64,000 nt of DNA, from assembly GCA_019843655.1 (NCBI GenBank), contig JACDQD010000008.1, positions 16,712,442-16,776,441 of the forward strand. Direction: 5' to 3'. Below are positions 25,016 to 38,100 of the stretch, piece after piece. The notes under the pieces are model-generated. The model did not search any database, was not told the origin of the DNA, and was given only the letters and a program-made list of their open reading frames with translations. The position numbers and the translations under genes are program-made. This DNA comes from Lethocerus indicus. Its lineage: Eukaryota; Arthropoda; Insecta; Hemiptera; Belostomatidae. Positions within the stretch are counted from its first letter, which is position 1. Each line of letters begins with the position of its first letter.

Positions 25016-25840
25016 GAGGGTGGTGCGGACATGTACTTAACTAAAGTTCGTTGGGTCCACTTGCACCGATAAACTAGCGCCCCCTGAGGGTGGTGCGGAA
25101 ATGTACTTAACTAAAGTAACTCCGGAAAGCGCCCCTAACTAAAGTTCCACTTGCACCGATAAACTAGCGCCCCGGAGGGTGGTGCGGAAATGTACTTAAC
25201 TAAAGTTCGTTGGGTGCACTTGCACCGACAAACTAGCGCCCCCTGAGTGTGGTGCGGAAATGTACTTAACTAAAGTTCGTTGAGTTCACTTGCATCGATA
25301 AACTAGCGCCCCTGAGTGTGGTGCGGAAATGTACTTAACTAAAGTTCGTTGGGTCCACTTGCACCGATAAACTAGCGCCCCCCTGAGGGTGGTGCGGAAA
25401 TGCACTTAACTAAAGTTCGTTGAGTCCACTTGCACCGATAAACTAGCGCCCCTGAGTGTGGTGCGGAAATGTACTTAACTAAAGTTCGTTGAGTGCACTT
25501 GCACCGATAAACTAGCGCCCCCTGAGTGTGGTGCGGAAATGTACTTAACTAAAGTTCGTTGGGTCCACTTGCACCGATAAACTAGCGCCCCCCTGAGGGT
25601 GGTGCGGAAATGCACTTAACTAAAGTTCGTTGAGTGCACTTGCACCGACAAACTAGCGCCCCTGAGTGTGGTGCGGAAATGTACTTAACTAAAGTTCGTT
25701 GGGTTCACTTGCATCGATAAACTAGCGCCCCTGAGAGTGTGGCGGAAATGTACTTAACTAAAGTTCGTTAGGTTCATTTGCATAGATAATCTAGCGCCCC
25801 CCTGAGTGTGGTGCGGAAATGTACTTAACTAAAGTTAGTT
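25016..25840. repeat. Minisatellite, about 12 copies of a 70-bp unit
   Basis: Twelve tandem copies of a unit containing GTGGTGCGGAAATGTACTT, then AACTAAAGTTCGTTGGGT, CCACTTGCACCGATAAAC and TAGCGCCCCCTGAG. The anchor TGTACTTAACTA (TGCACTTAACTA in two copies) recurs every 68-71 bp from about 25031 to 25821. One interval of about 91 bp carries a partial duplication near 25120-25150. Copies differ by only a few bases (for example GGGTCC, GAGTGC, GGGTTC), indicating recent expansion or homogenisation. It begins about 80 bp past the stop codon of the minus-strand F-box/WD40 gene, so it may be transcribed as part of its 3' UTR. Confidence 0.95.
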
Positions 25841-25920
25841 GTGTGCAAACAAAAATATATCGAATAATTTAAAAAAATGCACACTACATTTTCCTTATCG
25901 TTTACTTTTTCCCTGAAAAA

Positions 25921-26118
25921 TTAACCGAACGAAAACTTATAAGGGTTGTAGATGGGCAGCGTGTCCTTGTAGGAGAGAATTTTGGGGCGCCGTTTCCTGA
26001 ATTTTGGATTTTCTTGAACGTCGTCCCAATTAGAACGAATTTCTCTCTTCCTATCTTCATATTGTTTGGGACGAGCCAGACGCCGTGGGTGAGGAACCAA
26101 CACGAGACCATCGTTTAT
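25921..26118 (-). CDS. F-box/WD40 gene terminal exon
   Basis: Encodes INDGLVLVPHPRRLARPKQY, continues through REIRSNWDDVQENPKFRKR and ends with a motif YKDTLPIYNPYKFSFG before TAA. It is strongly protein-like in this frame only. Acceptor CGTTTCTAG. Confidence 0.75.
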   Translation of the reverse strand: MNDGLVLVPHPRRLARPKQYEDRKREIRSNWDDVQENPKFRKRRPKILSYKDTLPIYNPYKFSFG

Positions 26119-29100
26119 CTAGAAACGTCGGTCAGATATGTGTACATTGTAACGACAAACTGGCAAAAATAAGGCTGTATGAATGGCCTACAGTACGGTA
26201 TGAATGAAAATTACCGGCAGCAACTGCATCAAAATAGTTTTTTGGAATTGGAATTTGCCGAGTTTTAACCGAGTTTAAATATGTTAAATAGGTCTACCGT
26301 AGCATCGCGAAGCACAGACTGGGTAACCATCTCCCCCTCGTCCTTCCTGAGCTCTTTTTGGGTGCAGCATCTCGTTCGCAGTAAGTGTTGTTTTAATTCC
26401 CTTCCTTTCAGTTTCCCACGTATTTCTCTTGTTTTTTTATCTGTCGTTAAAATGCGTTAAATTGTTATTTTGGAATTCCTCCAACACCAAGTTTCCATGT
26501 TACCAAGTTCGGTAATGCAATTTAAAGTTCTTATAAACGGTAAGAGATTGCACTTACCCGAATCCCGTTTTATATTCTTCTTCGGTTCAAAAATAGAACT
26601 TCCCAGACCTTCAAGTGAAACTGTCTTGGGTTTCACTTCTTTCCTCTTCTTTTTTCTTTCATAAGGGAAATTGAATATAGTGATTCCGCCTTCGTAACAG
26701 GTCACTACCTGGAAGGAAGGAAGGTTTATTTCATGCCTAATTACTTATAAATTCCTTACGGCCACTTATTTTTCATTTACACGTTTTTTTTCTTAATTTA
26801 TTTTCTGTATTAATTCAGGGAAAATCGGAACCGAAACGTTTACGACTTTTTGTCAATAGTATAACCAAAATCGACAGTGAAGTTTCTATACTCCCTTTAG
26901 CCTATACGTTCGCTTTTTTAAATTTATTAAAAAATTAATCATATCGTAACATAATTCTATGCCAACATAAATTTTAAACACGATGTCATTATGTAAAACA
27001 CCCGTTGTTGCTATTATATATGAAATAATATACATATGTATGCAATGTTAGTGGCCCACTACCAGAATACTAACTAATCATAGTCTATGCTGTACGTAAG
27101 GTTTTTTCCAAGGTTGTAAGTTGGTAAGCTCTTGTATCTGCCTAGTTTCAATCACTTTCATCTGATTGATGAATACCCGCAAGTCTTGGCCAGAGAGCCG
27201 TGTACTCTCTTGAGCATGTCCCGCCAACCGGAGGTGTACGTAATCGTTAATGGAATTAGGCGTTCGGTTTTTTTCATCAAACTGAATTCGTTCGCCACTG
27301 GGCTGGTGTTCGGCCGGCTGGCAAAAGGGCCTGTTCTGGTTCTGGTTCTCTTGGTCCTGACCGGTTCTCCTTGGGCCGGCCGATTCTGCTGTCCGCTGGA
27401 GGCCGGCAGCACTGCACTACAGTCCCATCCTAAGGCTCCAAACCGACCACAACACCAAAAACAGCAGAACTGCACTCCAATAAATCGCCAACAACGGACG
27501 AAAACTATAACTAAAATCTATTGAGACGGTCCACTACTTTCAATTCATGACTATTATGACATCAGTCACGAATTACTATCTCGTCTACATTTTAATATTA
27601 TTTAATTAACTATTATTATTTATATCCTCCCAGCACGTACAATAGCACAGAATCCACAACTGACGTACACCGGTGCCACACTAATTCTCAGACGATGGCC
27701 AAGCACCGAAACCTGTCTGGTCTGTTTGTTTTAGTAATGATTGCGTCTATAATAGTGATATATTTTTAAAGGAAATGTTTTATGAACTTTCCCTAAATCC
27801 ACGTTCAATACCCTTCGTTATTTTATAATATTGAGGTCGGTGGGAATACCTCAGTAATTTATTTTTACTCGACAAATTTCCATTGTAATTAGTCGCGACT
27901 TTCTATATATATTGTTCGTAGGACGACCACCAACCTTGGAGTGATCATCGTAGTCCACCACTTTCATGTTGAGGACCGGAGCGAGTCTCATGTTGACCGT
28001 AATCCTTCTGAGCAATTTGCCGGTAAGTACGTCCCATACGTAGAGGTCGCCGTCCTCGCAAATAGATATCACCTTCATGCGGGATATGGCGACGCCGTTC
28101 ACTCGCCTGGACGATAACGATCGCGGGACGGTTATTAGTATTAGCGGGCTGACCCGAATTGAAACTATTGTGTGTACCGCTCTCGTAATTCTAGGTCACA
28201 AAAACTGGGCTCCACTCAGGTTGTGATCCTAAAAGTTGATAATGAAACAGTTATGGGTTTTAGCCATTCTGTATTCCGACGTATAATCATCATCGAATTT
28301 ACAAAATGTACACGCCAACTATAGCAATTGTGAAGTACGTATCGTGGATATAGTTGATACACGTTATTTTTCAAGACGGCGAAGGTTCAGCGAGCTGTTG
28401 AACTTAGCGACAAGAACGATCCACAATAGGCGTCATGGGCTGTAAATTAGCGGGCGGGGAAAATTGCCTCAGTTGTAGAAGAAATCTGGGTTATAGACAT
28501 TAGCATTAAATCAATACGAGTCAATGACTGGAGATAATATTGCGCAACCGGCATTGGGTCAAGTTAAAGGCGTGGCCCGACCCAAGTTTTACCCTCGTCT
28601 TATGTCCCCTTGCGATATTTCAGAGGGTAACGCGTCTTTGTAATATAACGGCACTTAAAAGCCTTCTAATTACCAACCGGCGTTTGGAACGGCCGCATCC
28701 TCCATTCATGATCGGGGCCCAGATGAGGACTATTGTCGAGTGGCGAGGTCAAAACGTGAACAATCCAGAAAGGACGTTATACCTTTCACAGCGGCATTGA
28801 GAATGGGCTCTACGAGAAATTAACCTTACTATAATAAGAGAGTTGCTACACTACACGTGCTGGAAGTGAACGTATATTCACGCCCACAGCGTAATTTATT
28901 AGTACTAATATCATTTATTGGAACGGGGTGGACTACCGTTTGTGTATTGACAAATTTCGTGAATTTTTCTTTACGATTTAAAGCAAATAAAAAATTTAAT
29001 TCGGGCGATAACTGGGGCAGGCAGCGATGGCTGGGGAAAAGCCCAACCTATCAAGCTCGTACGCGAATAAATAAAATAATACATTTAAAAATGACTATGT

Positions 29101-32100
29101 AAATAGAAAAAACACTTATACCATAAATAACTAAATGCCTTTCAAATTCTCTTTGAATTTGAACCAATTTTTCTATTGGTTCTAACTTAGCGATATAAAA
29201 ATCCGCAGTAATTCCGATGTTTAATTATTAAAAAAATATTTATTGTCTAAAAACAATTTAGACTGTTTTACGTCGACTATTCATGTAATGAAAAAGGTCT
29301 AGAAGGAAAATTTATTATTATTGAATTTGTTCTTATTGCTCTTGCATCTCGGTTGCAGTGGGGGGACTGCTGGAGTGCGCATGGCCTGGGCTATTGATCG
29401 CGACGAGAGCGAGTCCAAAAGCTTCCAGAACATTCGACGCACATGGTTTGTTCCAAGATAGATAAAATTGCGCAATGACGCGACATAATTGGGTGTCTGT
29501 ACTGCGGGAGATTCCCGATATGGCGCGGTCCGAAGACATTATTCGAAACGTCCCTGAAGCACCGAAGAAATGTCCCTTTTTCGGTAATCTTACTTTTCAA
29601 GTTATAACTGAGATACATTTCAGATTTAATTTATTCAAGGAACGTTATATGGAATTTTTTCATCATATCTACATTTTCATATGAACCCTCCTCCTTCTTG
29701 GTTCCATAATTATATTTCATAACTATATTACGTATGTCTAATAAAAACTGTAATATCCGTTAAACCCAAATTGAGACAACTCGGCAAAGAGAAGAGCCTC
29801 AAAATAATCGCGTGAATAACACTGTAATTATTACAGCACGTGTAGCCACTTAACAAGGTTTTTTCCATAATACTAATCCTCGATCAATGTCAGCGATCAT
29901 TATGAACAGGAATAATTCAAAGCAGCGCCACGGCGGCCAGAAAACGTGAAATAGATTGTATGCATTAATACATTTGATATGTCCAATGTTTTAAAAGAAT
30001 ATTGGAGACCGTAGAATGGATGCTGCCCCCATTGGAAACAGCGGCCCAGGGCCACTCACGCCTCTCCTAGTCCCGTTTACGCAACAATTTGCAATCCAGC
30101 ATTGGACCGCCCCGCCCATGCAACCGATTGTTCCGTTCTTTTTTCCACTAAAGATTAGCGAATTAAAATTGTCTTCAAATATATATATGTATATATAATT
30201 AGTTTTATAATAGATTTATATAATTAATTTAATTTAAATTAAAGGACTAATTCGAATAAATTATAGCTTCTCTTTAGGATATGGAGACAACTACTGTTAG
30301 TCAAGATATCTAATTAATTTTTAATTCTTCCTAATACTAATGTTTTATGATACGAATATTAAATCGTTTCATGAAACATCTCACACGGTTACTGACCGAA
30401 TACCATTAAATAATCTAATATGAACTATGCATTCCACGAAATATGTGTGATTCGAAAATGTCAAATAGCAAAACGTAGTCAAGCGAGTGAGAGATCCCGC
30501 GTCAGTATGTAATATGATCTCAATTAGCCACAATTATATACTTCGGTTAAATAACTCTAACAAAATTTAGTAAAATTATGAAATTCACGAATGTGAACTC
30601 GTACGAGGTCTCTATCCTCGCCCAAACAAACCGGGTCGCCTGACTCTCGCCTGGACGAATTGGGTCGCGCACTAATGTGACTCACCCAACGTGCTTCAGT
30701 GAAACCAACGACCTGTTATCGAACTCCCGACAGTTCCAGAGCCTCACGTAACCGTCACTACCGGAGGAGGCGATGAGCGGGGAGGCCGAGAACAGACACG
30801 TGACCTCTCCCACGTGTCCATACGCTATATCCTGTGGAAACGCAGCTCTCTTATTTAACCGGAAAAGATTATTAATAACCGCCTATAAGGTTATGGCCTT
30901 TTCTTCTATTGTTCAGATATGTGATACTGAATAACTGGCTTCAGTTTATTTCTAAACTGGAAAATCATTTAGTATACATTTATGATAAAAATATGTATAT
31001 CATAAGAATTTTGTATTATCTTCAAGCCCCATCTAAGTTTGATGGCATAAAATTGTAGCGATTATTCTCGACAAGACGAAACTTGGCGAAACTGAATTTT
31101 CGGCCTCCAATGAAAAGCGGCGGGAATTTTGGCGGACAATGAAATTCGTTTTTTTTCCGCCCTTTTTTTCTCCCCCCTCCCTCCCCCGTATCAATATATA
31201 AGAGTGTATTCAATGTATTTGAGCGGTGAGAAGGGAGTTGCAATGAAAAACAGGGTCGGCGGTAGTGGGTAGGGGGTGTGGACTGCGCAGTGTGAACTCT
31301 GTATTGATCCGCGAACAACTCCCAATAACAACAAAGCGCGGTAACGCCCACCGCCAAAACATTTCCGCTTATTGGCGACCCATCCTGATGTATTAATGTC
31401 GGATAATAACGCACAAGCCTGTATCGTGAATATATTTGATACAAGACCTTTGACAAGAGATTTGATGCATGCTAAGTTCAATTAGCATGCTAAGCGCATC
31501 GTGTACAGTATTAATTAAGTTTGATGGTAGTTGGGTAGAATTTCAGTAACCGACGATGGTGCAAATTAGTCTAATTGGGAACAATCCTGCTTGCTACGGT
31601 GTATTATATATTTTGAATGTTAAATATCCTGGGGCGAATGCTCTGCTTACCGCAAGCTGAGTATTTTTGAGAAAATCGTAAACTTGAATTTGGCCGGCCT
31701 CGGTCCCGACGTACAGGAAGTCGTCGTCTGTCAGCTGAACGCAGGTGCCCGTCATTTCCAGCCTGTTGGTCCAAACGCACTTGCATTCTCTCCAATCGAA
31801 AACTGAATTATTCAATTACTCAATTTAATTACGATAATTTGTCCGATAGTTATAAAGGCATCTATGGGAATGGACAAATAAGATCCGGAAAGATCAGTCT
31901 TGCCGTAGGCCTAAGTTACAGAGCGAATACTACGGATGATGGCGAAGAGCTAAAACCAGCGTAACACCCTTCGCGGATCTACTTAGCCTATCTAAGAGTT
32001 AAAAAGGTAACAGGCAAAACAATATGGCGGGTCCAACAGAACTACCAAGCTCCACCTTCTCTTTCCCCCCTCTTAGGCTGGAGGTACCGGGGCTAACTAT

Positions 32101-35100
32101 AACTTTTTATGTTATGAATGTAGGATATTGGTCCGGTTGGAAAATTTATTCCGGTGATTAAATAGGTTCACCTTTGACGAGGTTATCGAGGCCGGCGGAA
32201 GCCAGATAGTGTCGGTTGGGGGAGAGGGCGACGATTGTGTCAGTATGGCCGGTGTAATGCTTCCTGTCACGCTCCGTCCAGATTTCCCATCCTCTGAAAA
32301 ACAATATTCTATATTATAATATTATACTATTTCATCTCTTTTTCACACCATCCGCAGGCTTAGTACACTTCAAAAACACTCCCGACTCCACTGGCGTCTT
32401 GTCATTGTCCAGTCCTGAATTGTTATCGATTATTATAGTTCGCAGTTTGCAATAATTCTGTGATTCGTGGATGAAAGACATCGGTACAAAATAGGATATT
32501 TGGAAACCTACCGAATTCAAACAATAGCACACCTCCAGAATAAAAGAGGAGAAATATATGCGTTCAGTAGAATCTCGCAGTGGTATTACATTGAATTGTT
32601 CTTTGGAATAGAAGCGACCGTTATTATTTTGCGTCCCAATTTGTTTCTTGCTGTTATTCTACTACTTCATCGAAACAGAAACTTGACGGACTTGAACTTT
32701 GCGCAACATACCTTTGACCCGTCCCGGGTCACCCCGGGTAGAAACCCGTCAAATATAGATATTTAGAGGCACTACAAATGCTCCTTATCGCCTGGCACCT
32801 TCCTTTTTTTAAACGCTTTAGAGATACGGAAAATTGGTATTTTAAACTGTCCACAGTGTGGGGGCTTATCGTTTGACCGCCTTCCATCTGGGCTACAAGA
32901 GACGACGACCTCGCGACCTATTTCAGTCGTAACCAATCTTGAATACAATTAATGAAGTGTGGCGTCGAATGCAAGGGGCACCAATCAAGGCCGAAACTCT
33001 GATAAATACTCGCATACTCTAAAGTTAGTAGACGACTCGTCTTTAATGTTTTTTTTTTCAATAACTGCATTATTTACGAACTGTTAGTGAATTGATTGAC
33101 TATTATCTGATTTTACCAGTCTTGCTGAAGCCTTGCCCGATGTACAGAGTTAATTTAACTCATTGCAGTAATTCCATTACCTTAAGGTTGTGTCTGCGCT
33201 GCCGGTGAAGAGATAATCATTGCCCGGGTGGAAAGCTGCAGCGGTAATGGGCTCCTCGTGCCCGTTCAGCCTGAACGGGAGCTCGGACCCAGTCATCAGG
33301 GACTTGAAAGTCACCTCAACGCCGGAGCTTATAGCCAACCAACGTCTGTTGGCCGCTATGTACGGGCTCGCGGCGAAACTGGAATAACACCCGAATAATG
33401 GCTCAATAACATACCCATAATAGTACAAAAGCGCGAGTCTATGTCCTTAGTGAAAGTAGACACAGTCTCTGTCCTGTGGAGTACTTTGGAATGCTTTGAA
33501 CCCTCACTGAGTGTCTCCTCCAATATAAGCCAATGTCTTCACGGTTGCCCGCCATTTCGTTTATGATATTCGCTCAACACAAAAAGTACCGACGTTCAAT
33601 GGGAAATTCATTGCATCGATGGTCCCAACCATCACTAATTAATATTTTATAATTTTTAAACGCTAGAATTTAAAAAATGATTCTACGATTCAAGGCCTCT
33701 GCAATATTTTCAATAACCTAGCCACCGAATAATTAGGATGAAAGGCAAAATCTAAAAGTGAAATCTGATTACACAGGGGTGATTCAAAACCCTTCTAAAT
33801 GCGATTTCGAGCTAAAACAAATAAAGGTTGCCGTAGATTTCGTCTGTTTCTGTCTCCTCTCGCTGGTTTGGTCTTTTGGTAGACCGGTTTTGGCTGCTCG
33901 CCATCTTCAGTTGCGGTGTTAGTCGCTATTGGCACTTTGGATGTTTTTCGGGCATCCTCACTGCACTGTCACTGTCACTTCTACTGACAAGTACTTTTGG
34001 TCTAGCACTGATACAGAATCCACCTGTTTCTGATTTGGGCGCCATTACGAGTGAGTTAACCGCATACATTTTTAGAACGTTCTCCGTATCAAAGAGTCAA
34101 ATAGGGCGTGACTCATCGGGCCGAGCCAAATTCCAAATTCCCGACAGCCTTCGGCATTTCATTTTTTTCATTTTTTGTCTCAGCGCTCCTACTCGGTTGA
34201 CGCGGAGGACGACGCTGACGGATCCTGGCACCACTGATACTGTAAATTGGGGTTCAACGTAACCAGAGAGAGGAGACAGAAACAAAGGAAATCTACGGTA
34301 TGCCAACCCAAATATCAATACCAACCCCAACAATAAAGGTCGGATGGAGTTGGTGGTAGAGGTGGAACGTGACCGGAGTTTTATGCAATGCTCGGCGGGG
34401 ATGTTAGGATAGGGGGGGGATGTTCACGTGTTTCAGTTGGGAATGTAAGGGCTGTGGGTGGAGCTGACCTGCGGGCGAGGACTAGGGCAGTGTGGCGGCC
34501 GCAGTAGGCCCCGGGGTCTGCCGCCCCCGCTACCGCCCCCAGCACCCTGCCAACGTCGACCCGCCTCATCTCCGCATCCGGACCGGGACAGCTCACAGAC
34601 GGAACCGCGCTTTTCGGCCTCTCTGTCACACAACAGTCAATTCAACTTCAATTATTAATTCTAGTCGAATCGTATCTGTTAATGATTGTTTAAGCCCGGG
34701 ATGTTCTGCAAGTATTGCCCTTTAGCGCGCAATACTCGCTTATCAGGACCTCAGGTCGTATTATGCCCCTTTATTTTATCATCGCTCTTGCTATTTGGTC
34801 CTATGCTATCACCATTAGCATAGCAGTACCGGGTTCCGGGTTGGGTTCCGTACCCACCTTAAAATGGCTTAGAGTCCTTATTTTTTTCAAGAATCCCCAA
34901 TAATAAATGAAGAGATTGGCGAGTTTAACATCCGCCGCTTGGCGGGCTGTGATCCCACTGTTTCTTTCGACAAAAATTCGTAATTTTAATAGTTTTGTTT
35001 ATTTTATTCTCACTTTCGAAGAGTTGAACACAACTTCGTGTGTAAAATTCTAGGTTAATAATCCCGAATTAATTTTTTTTAAATATTGCTGCCGAAACCT

Positions 35101-38100
35101 TCAAAACCTGTCACATTTTCACGCAATCGCACTGGTATTACCCGAACATTAAATACCAAAATATAAATTTATAAATAATCTTCAGTAGAAGATGGAAACC
35201 GAAGGACGGAAACTGTTGACAAACGGGACCGGAGTCGAGTATACTATACGCCCGGTACGTGAAATATGTGTTCAGCCAACATGCTATTTCTCCAATTTGT
35301 ATTTTAATAACTCTGCTTGTATTAAACGTAATGCGTTTCAGAATTCAACGTGAGTTTCAACTACGTTTGGTTTTGGACAACAACTACAGTTTCTCGCTGA
35401 AAGGTCAGTGAAATGAGTTGCGAAAAAATTGAGAAATATTTAACAGCAGTTTTTTTAGCCTCTCATAAATTTAAAGGAGATCAATGCTACCTCCTTAGTA
35501 GCGTGTATCTGGTATAAGCAGGTTTTAGATTTATACTTGATTTATATTTACTGATCTACATTTGCCATTCATCCCTTCCTATAGAGCTTTCCGTTTACTT
35601 TATTGTATTGCTCGTTATTCTTTTTTATTTACGCTCCTCACTGCTATAAAACCGTCGATAAATGACAGTACAGAGAATATTTCGGGGTTATATATTTGGG
35701 CGTCTCCTTATTATTTGTCGTTTCCAACCGGGGTTAACTTAATTTCTCGCCTACCTATTACAGGGGTGGAGAAACTCACCCTCCGGATCTGGCTGGTCCT
35801 TGGCGCTTGCGGGCGCCGACTTGGGCCTTCCAATCTTTTTGGCCGTCGGCTTCTTGATTTTCGTTCGGAGGGCCAACGGCAAAGAGCACTGAAAAGCGAG
35901 ACGGGGGTTGAAAACAAAACATCCCTCCTTATTTTCCGTCCGCTTTCCTCGGCAGGTTCGATCGTGCCCCCCCCCCCCCCCCCGGACCACAAGCCGGTGG
36001 CGTCCCCGTCGGCAACAACCGCTAATGGGGTCATGTTATTTTAAAAGCGAACACAGCGGCGTTGCCAGTACCGCAGCTGCTGGCCGGAGGGGAAAGCGAG
36101 CGTTCAAAGTAGCGCGGAAAATCGCAATGCTACGAGTCGAGGAAGGGGAAATGGGCTTTGGAATCCACCAACTCAATAATATAGAGACGCATCGGTTGCG
36201 AACAGAAATTAGTATTTACTAGTCCATGAATGAACTTTTTCGGGACTGCTATCTCTTGGACTTGGCAGGTTACAGTTTTCCGCCATTCAAACTCTTTTAT
36301 TTATTAAGTCCAGAGTTTCCGTCTCTTGTCAGTGGCGCGTGAACACTTTCACAACATACAATCAATTTTGAGGACTGTAAGCCCCCGATGTGTACAGCTA
36401 ATACCACAGATCTCCCGAGCTTTGTCGTTTAGTTTTATACCCACGTAGGGTGGAGTTAGAATGCCGTGTTAGGCGGGCCCGTCGTGGGTGAGCTGCAGGG
36501 ACTCGCAAGTGGGAGTTGATTCGCTATAATAACGCCTGCCTTAGATTGGCGTCTGTCCACCTTCGTGGAAATCATACCGCCACAGGTGGCCTGTCAACAT
36601 GTACAGTTCGCGCTGCATGTCCTTGTTAGTAAAACTTGATATCTTCGACGATAAAAATAGACCCGGTCTGAAACCCGACAGGCGAGAGGACGGAGTCTAT
36701 GTTTACCGTGATGTCTCGTGTAATTGCGCGGGCAATGCAGGCATTAATAAAATGATTTCCTCATATCCACTATCATGAAATACAAAACTTGTTTCTAATC
36801 AACTTATTTTGTTAGATACTTGACTCTTCCAATCCTGAAGAATGTGAACTGAAACTTACTTTGGCTTCCATTTTGAAGATAGCCTTGTCGAAAGCTTTTC
36901 TCGTCTGCATATCTGTGCGCACGGCCTCGATGGCCGCTCTCCAGTAGGGGCTGACTTTTGCCGCCGCCACTGCTGTTTTCTTGTCGAGCGCCGCGAAAAT
37001 CGGCCTGTTTATCCACAACGGTAGGAGCTCTATCTGGTGAGCGAAACGCGAGAACTTTCAATTTCAAACCAACACAACAGTTTTCTCGATGTGTCCTCTC
37101 GCCATCCTCGGTAGTTCTTTCTGTCAGTATTCCGGCAAGTCGCCAGTATTGGTTGCTTGTTGGGCGTCCTGTCTGTACGGCCACATCACTTTTTTCAGAC
37201 AGAACGAGCTACTGAAGGTGGCGAGCAGCCGAAACCGGTCTAGCAAAAGGCCAAACCGGTGAGGACAGACGGAAGATCGAGAAAACTACGGTCTGAACTC
37301 TTCAAAAGGGCAATTTCCTTCAGTTTTGGCTTCGTACTTGCAGTTCTTAGGTTAATAATGACTAAAAGGTAACAAAAGAAATCTAAGTTACCCTTTTGGA
37401 TTAGGAAAGTCCCAGTCCTGGCATTAGAAGCATGGCTGTTGGTGTTCGTGCCCGAGCATTGATACATTGTCTAATATATTCATATCAGATACTAAGTCGT
37501 GATCGCATTTGTAAATAAGTGTCTGCGTCCTCAAGGAATACGTACTATATTTTCAAAATATTTCGCGTTCGTGCTTTTCAGACATTAGACGGTAGATGGA
37601 CGGGTTTACATAATTATGAAATTATGAGACTTACGCGTTGTTCGGACGAAATTGCGACGAAGATAGCGGGGTGTTGGGAACAACGAATTGATGTTAACTG
37701 TTGCCGAAATCAGAATCGTGAAAAAGGAATGGAAAGTTGGTTAAAAAGACAAGCGTCATTAGATATCAGAATGATCTCAATCATGTTCTGTCTCCTCCCA
37801 GTTATTTGTGGTACCGAACATGTCAATTCGGTGTTACTGAGGAAAAACCGCAGAAGAAAATAAAACAGACGGTATCATAAAATACCCCATTGCGAAACAT
37901 AACAACACAAAACAAATAACGAAGCCACTTCACTTGGGATACTAGAAATGAAACACTTTTAATTGAACACAAACGATGTGTCGGCCGGGCAAAAGCTATT
38001 GTCGCCGGAGAAATGATTCTTTTCTCCGATCATGTCATTCACGTATTGATACGAGCCCAGCCTCGCGCCGCCATGTCTGCCTACCGCCTCCTTAATTTAT

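Noticed and set aside
25016..25840. CRISPR-like array
   Set aside because: Units are repeated over their full length with no unique spacers, and the genome is eukaryotic.
27132..27524. 130-codon plus-strand frame inside an F-box gene intron
   Set aside because: No family resemblance and an equally long antisense frame; may be a transposon remnant but nothing supports a specific call.
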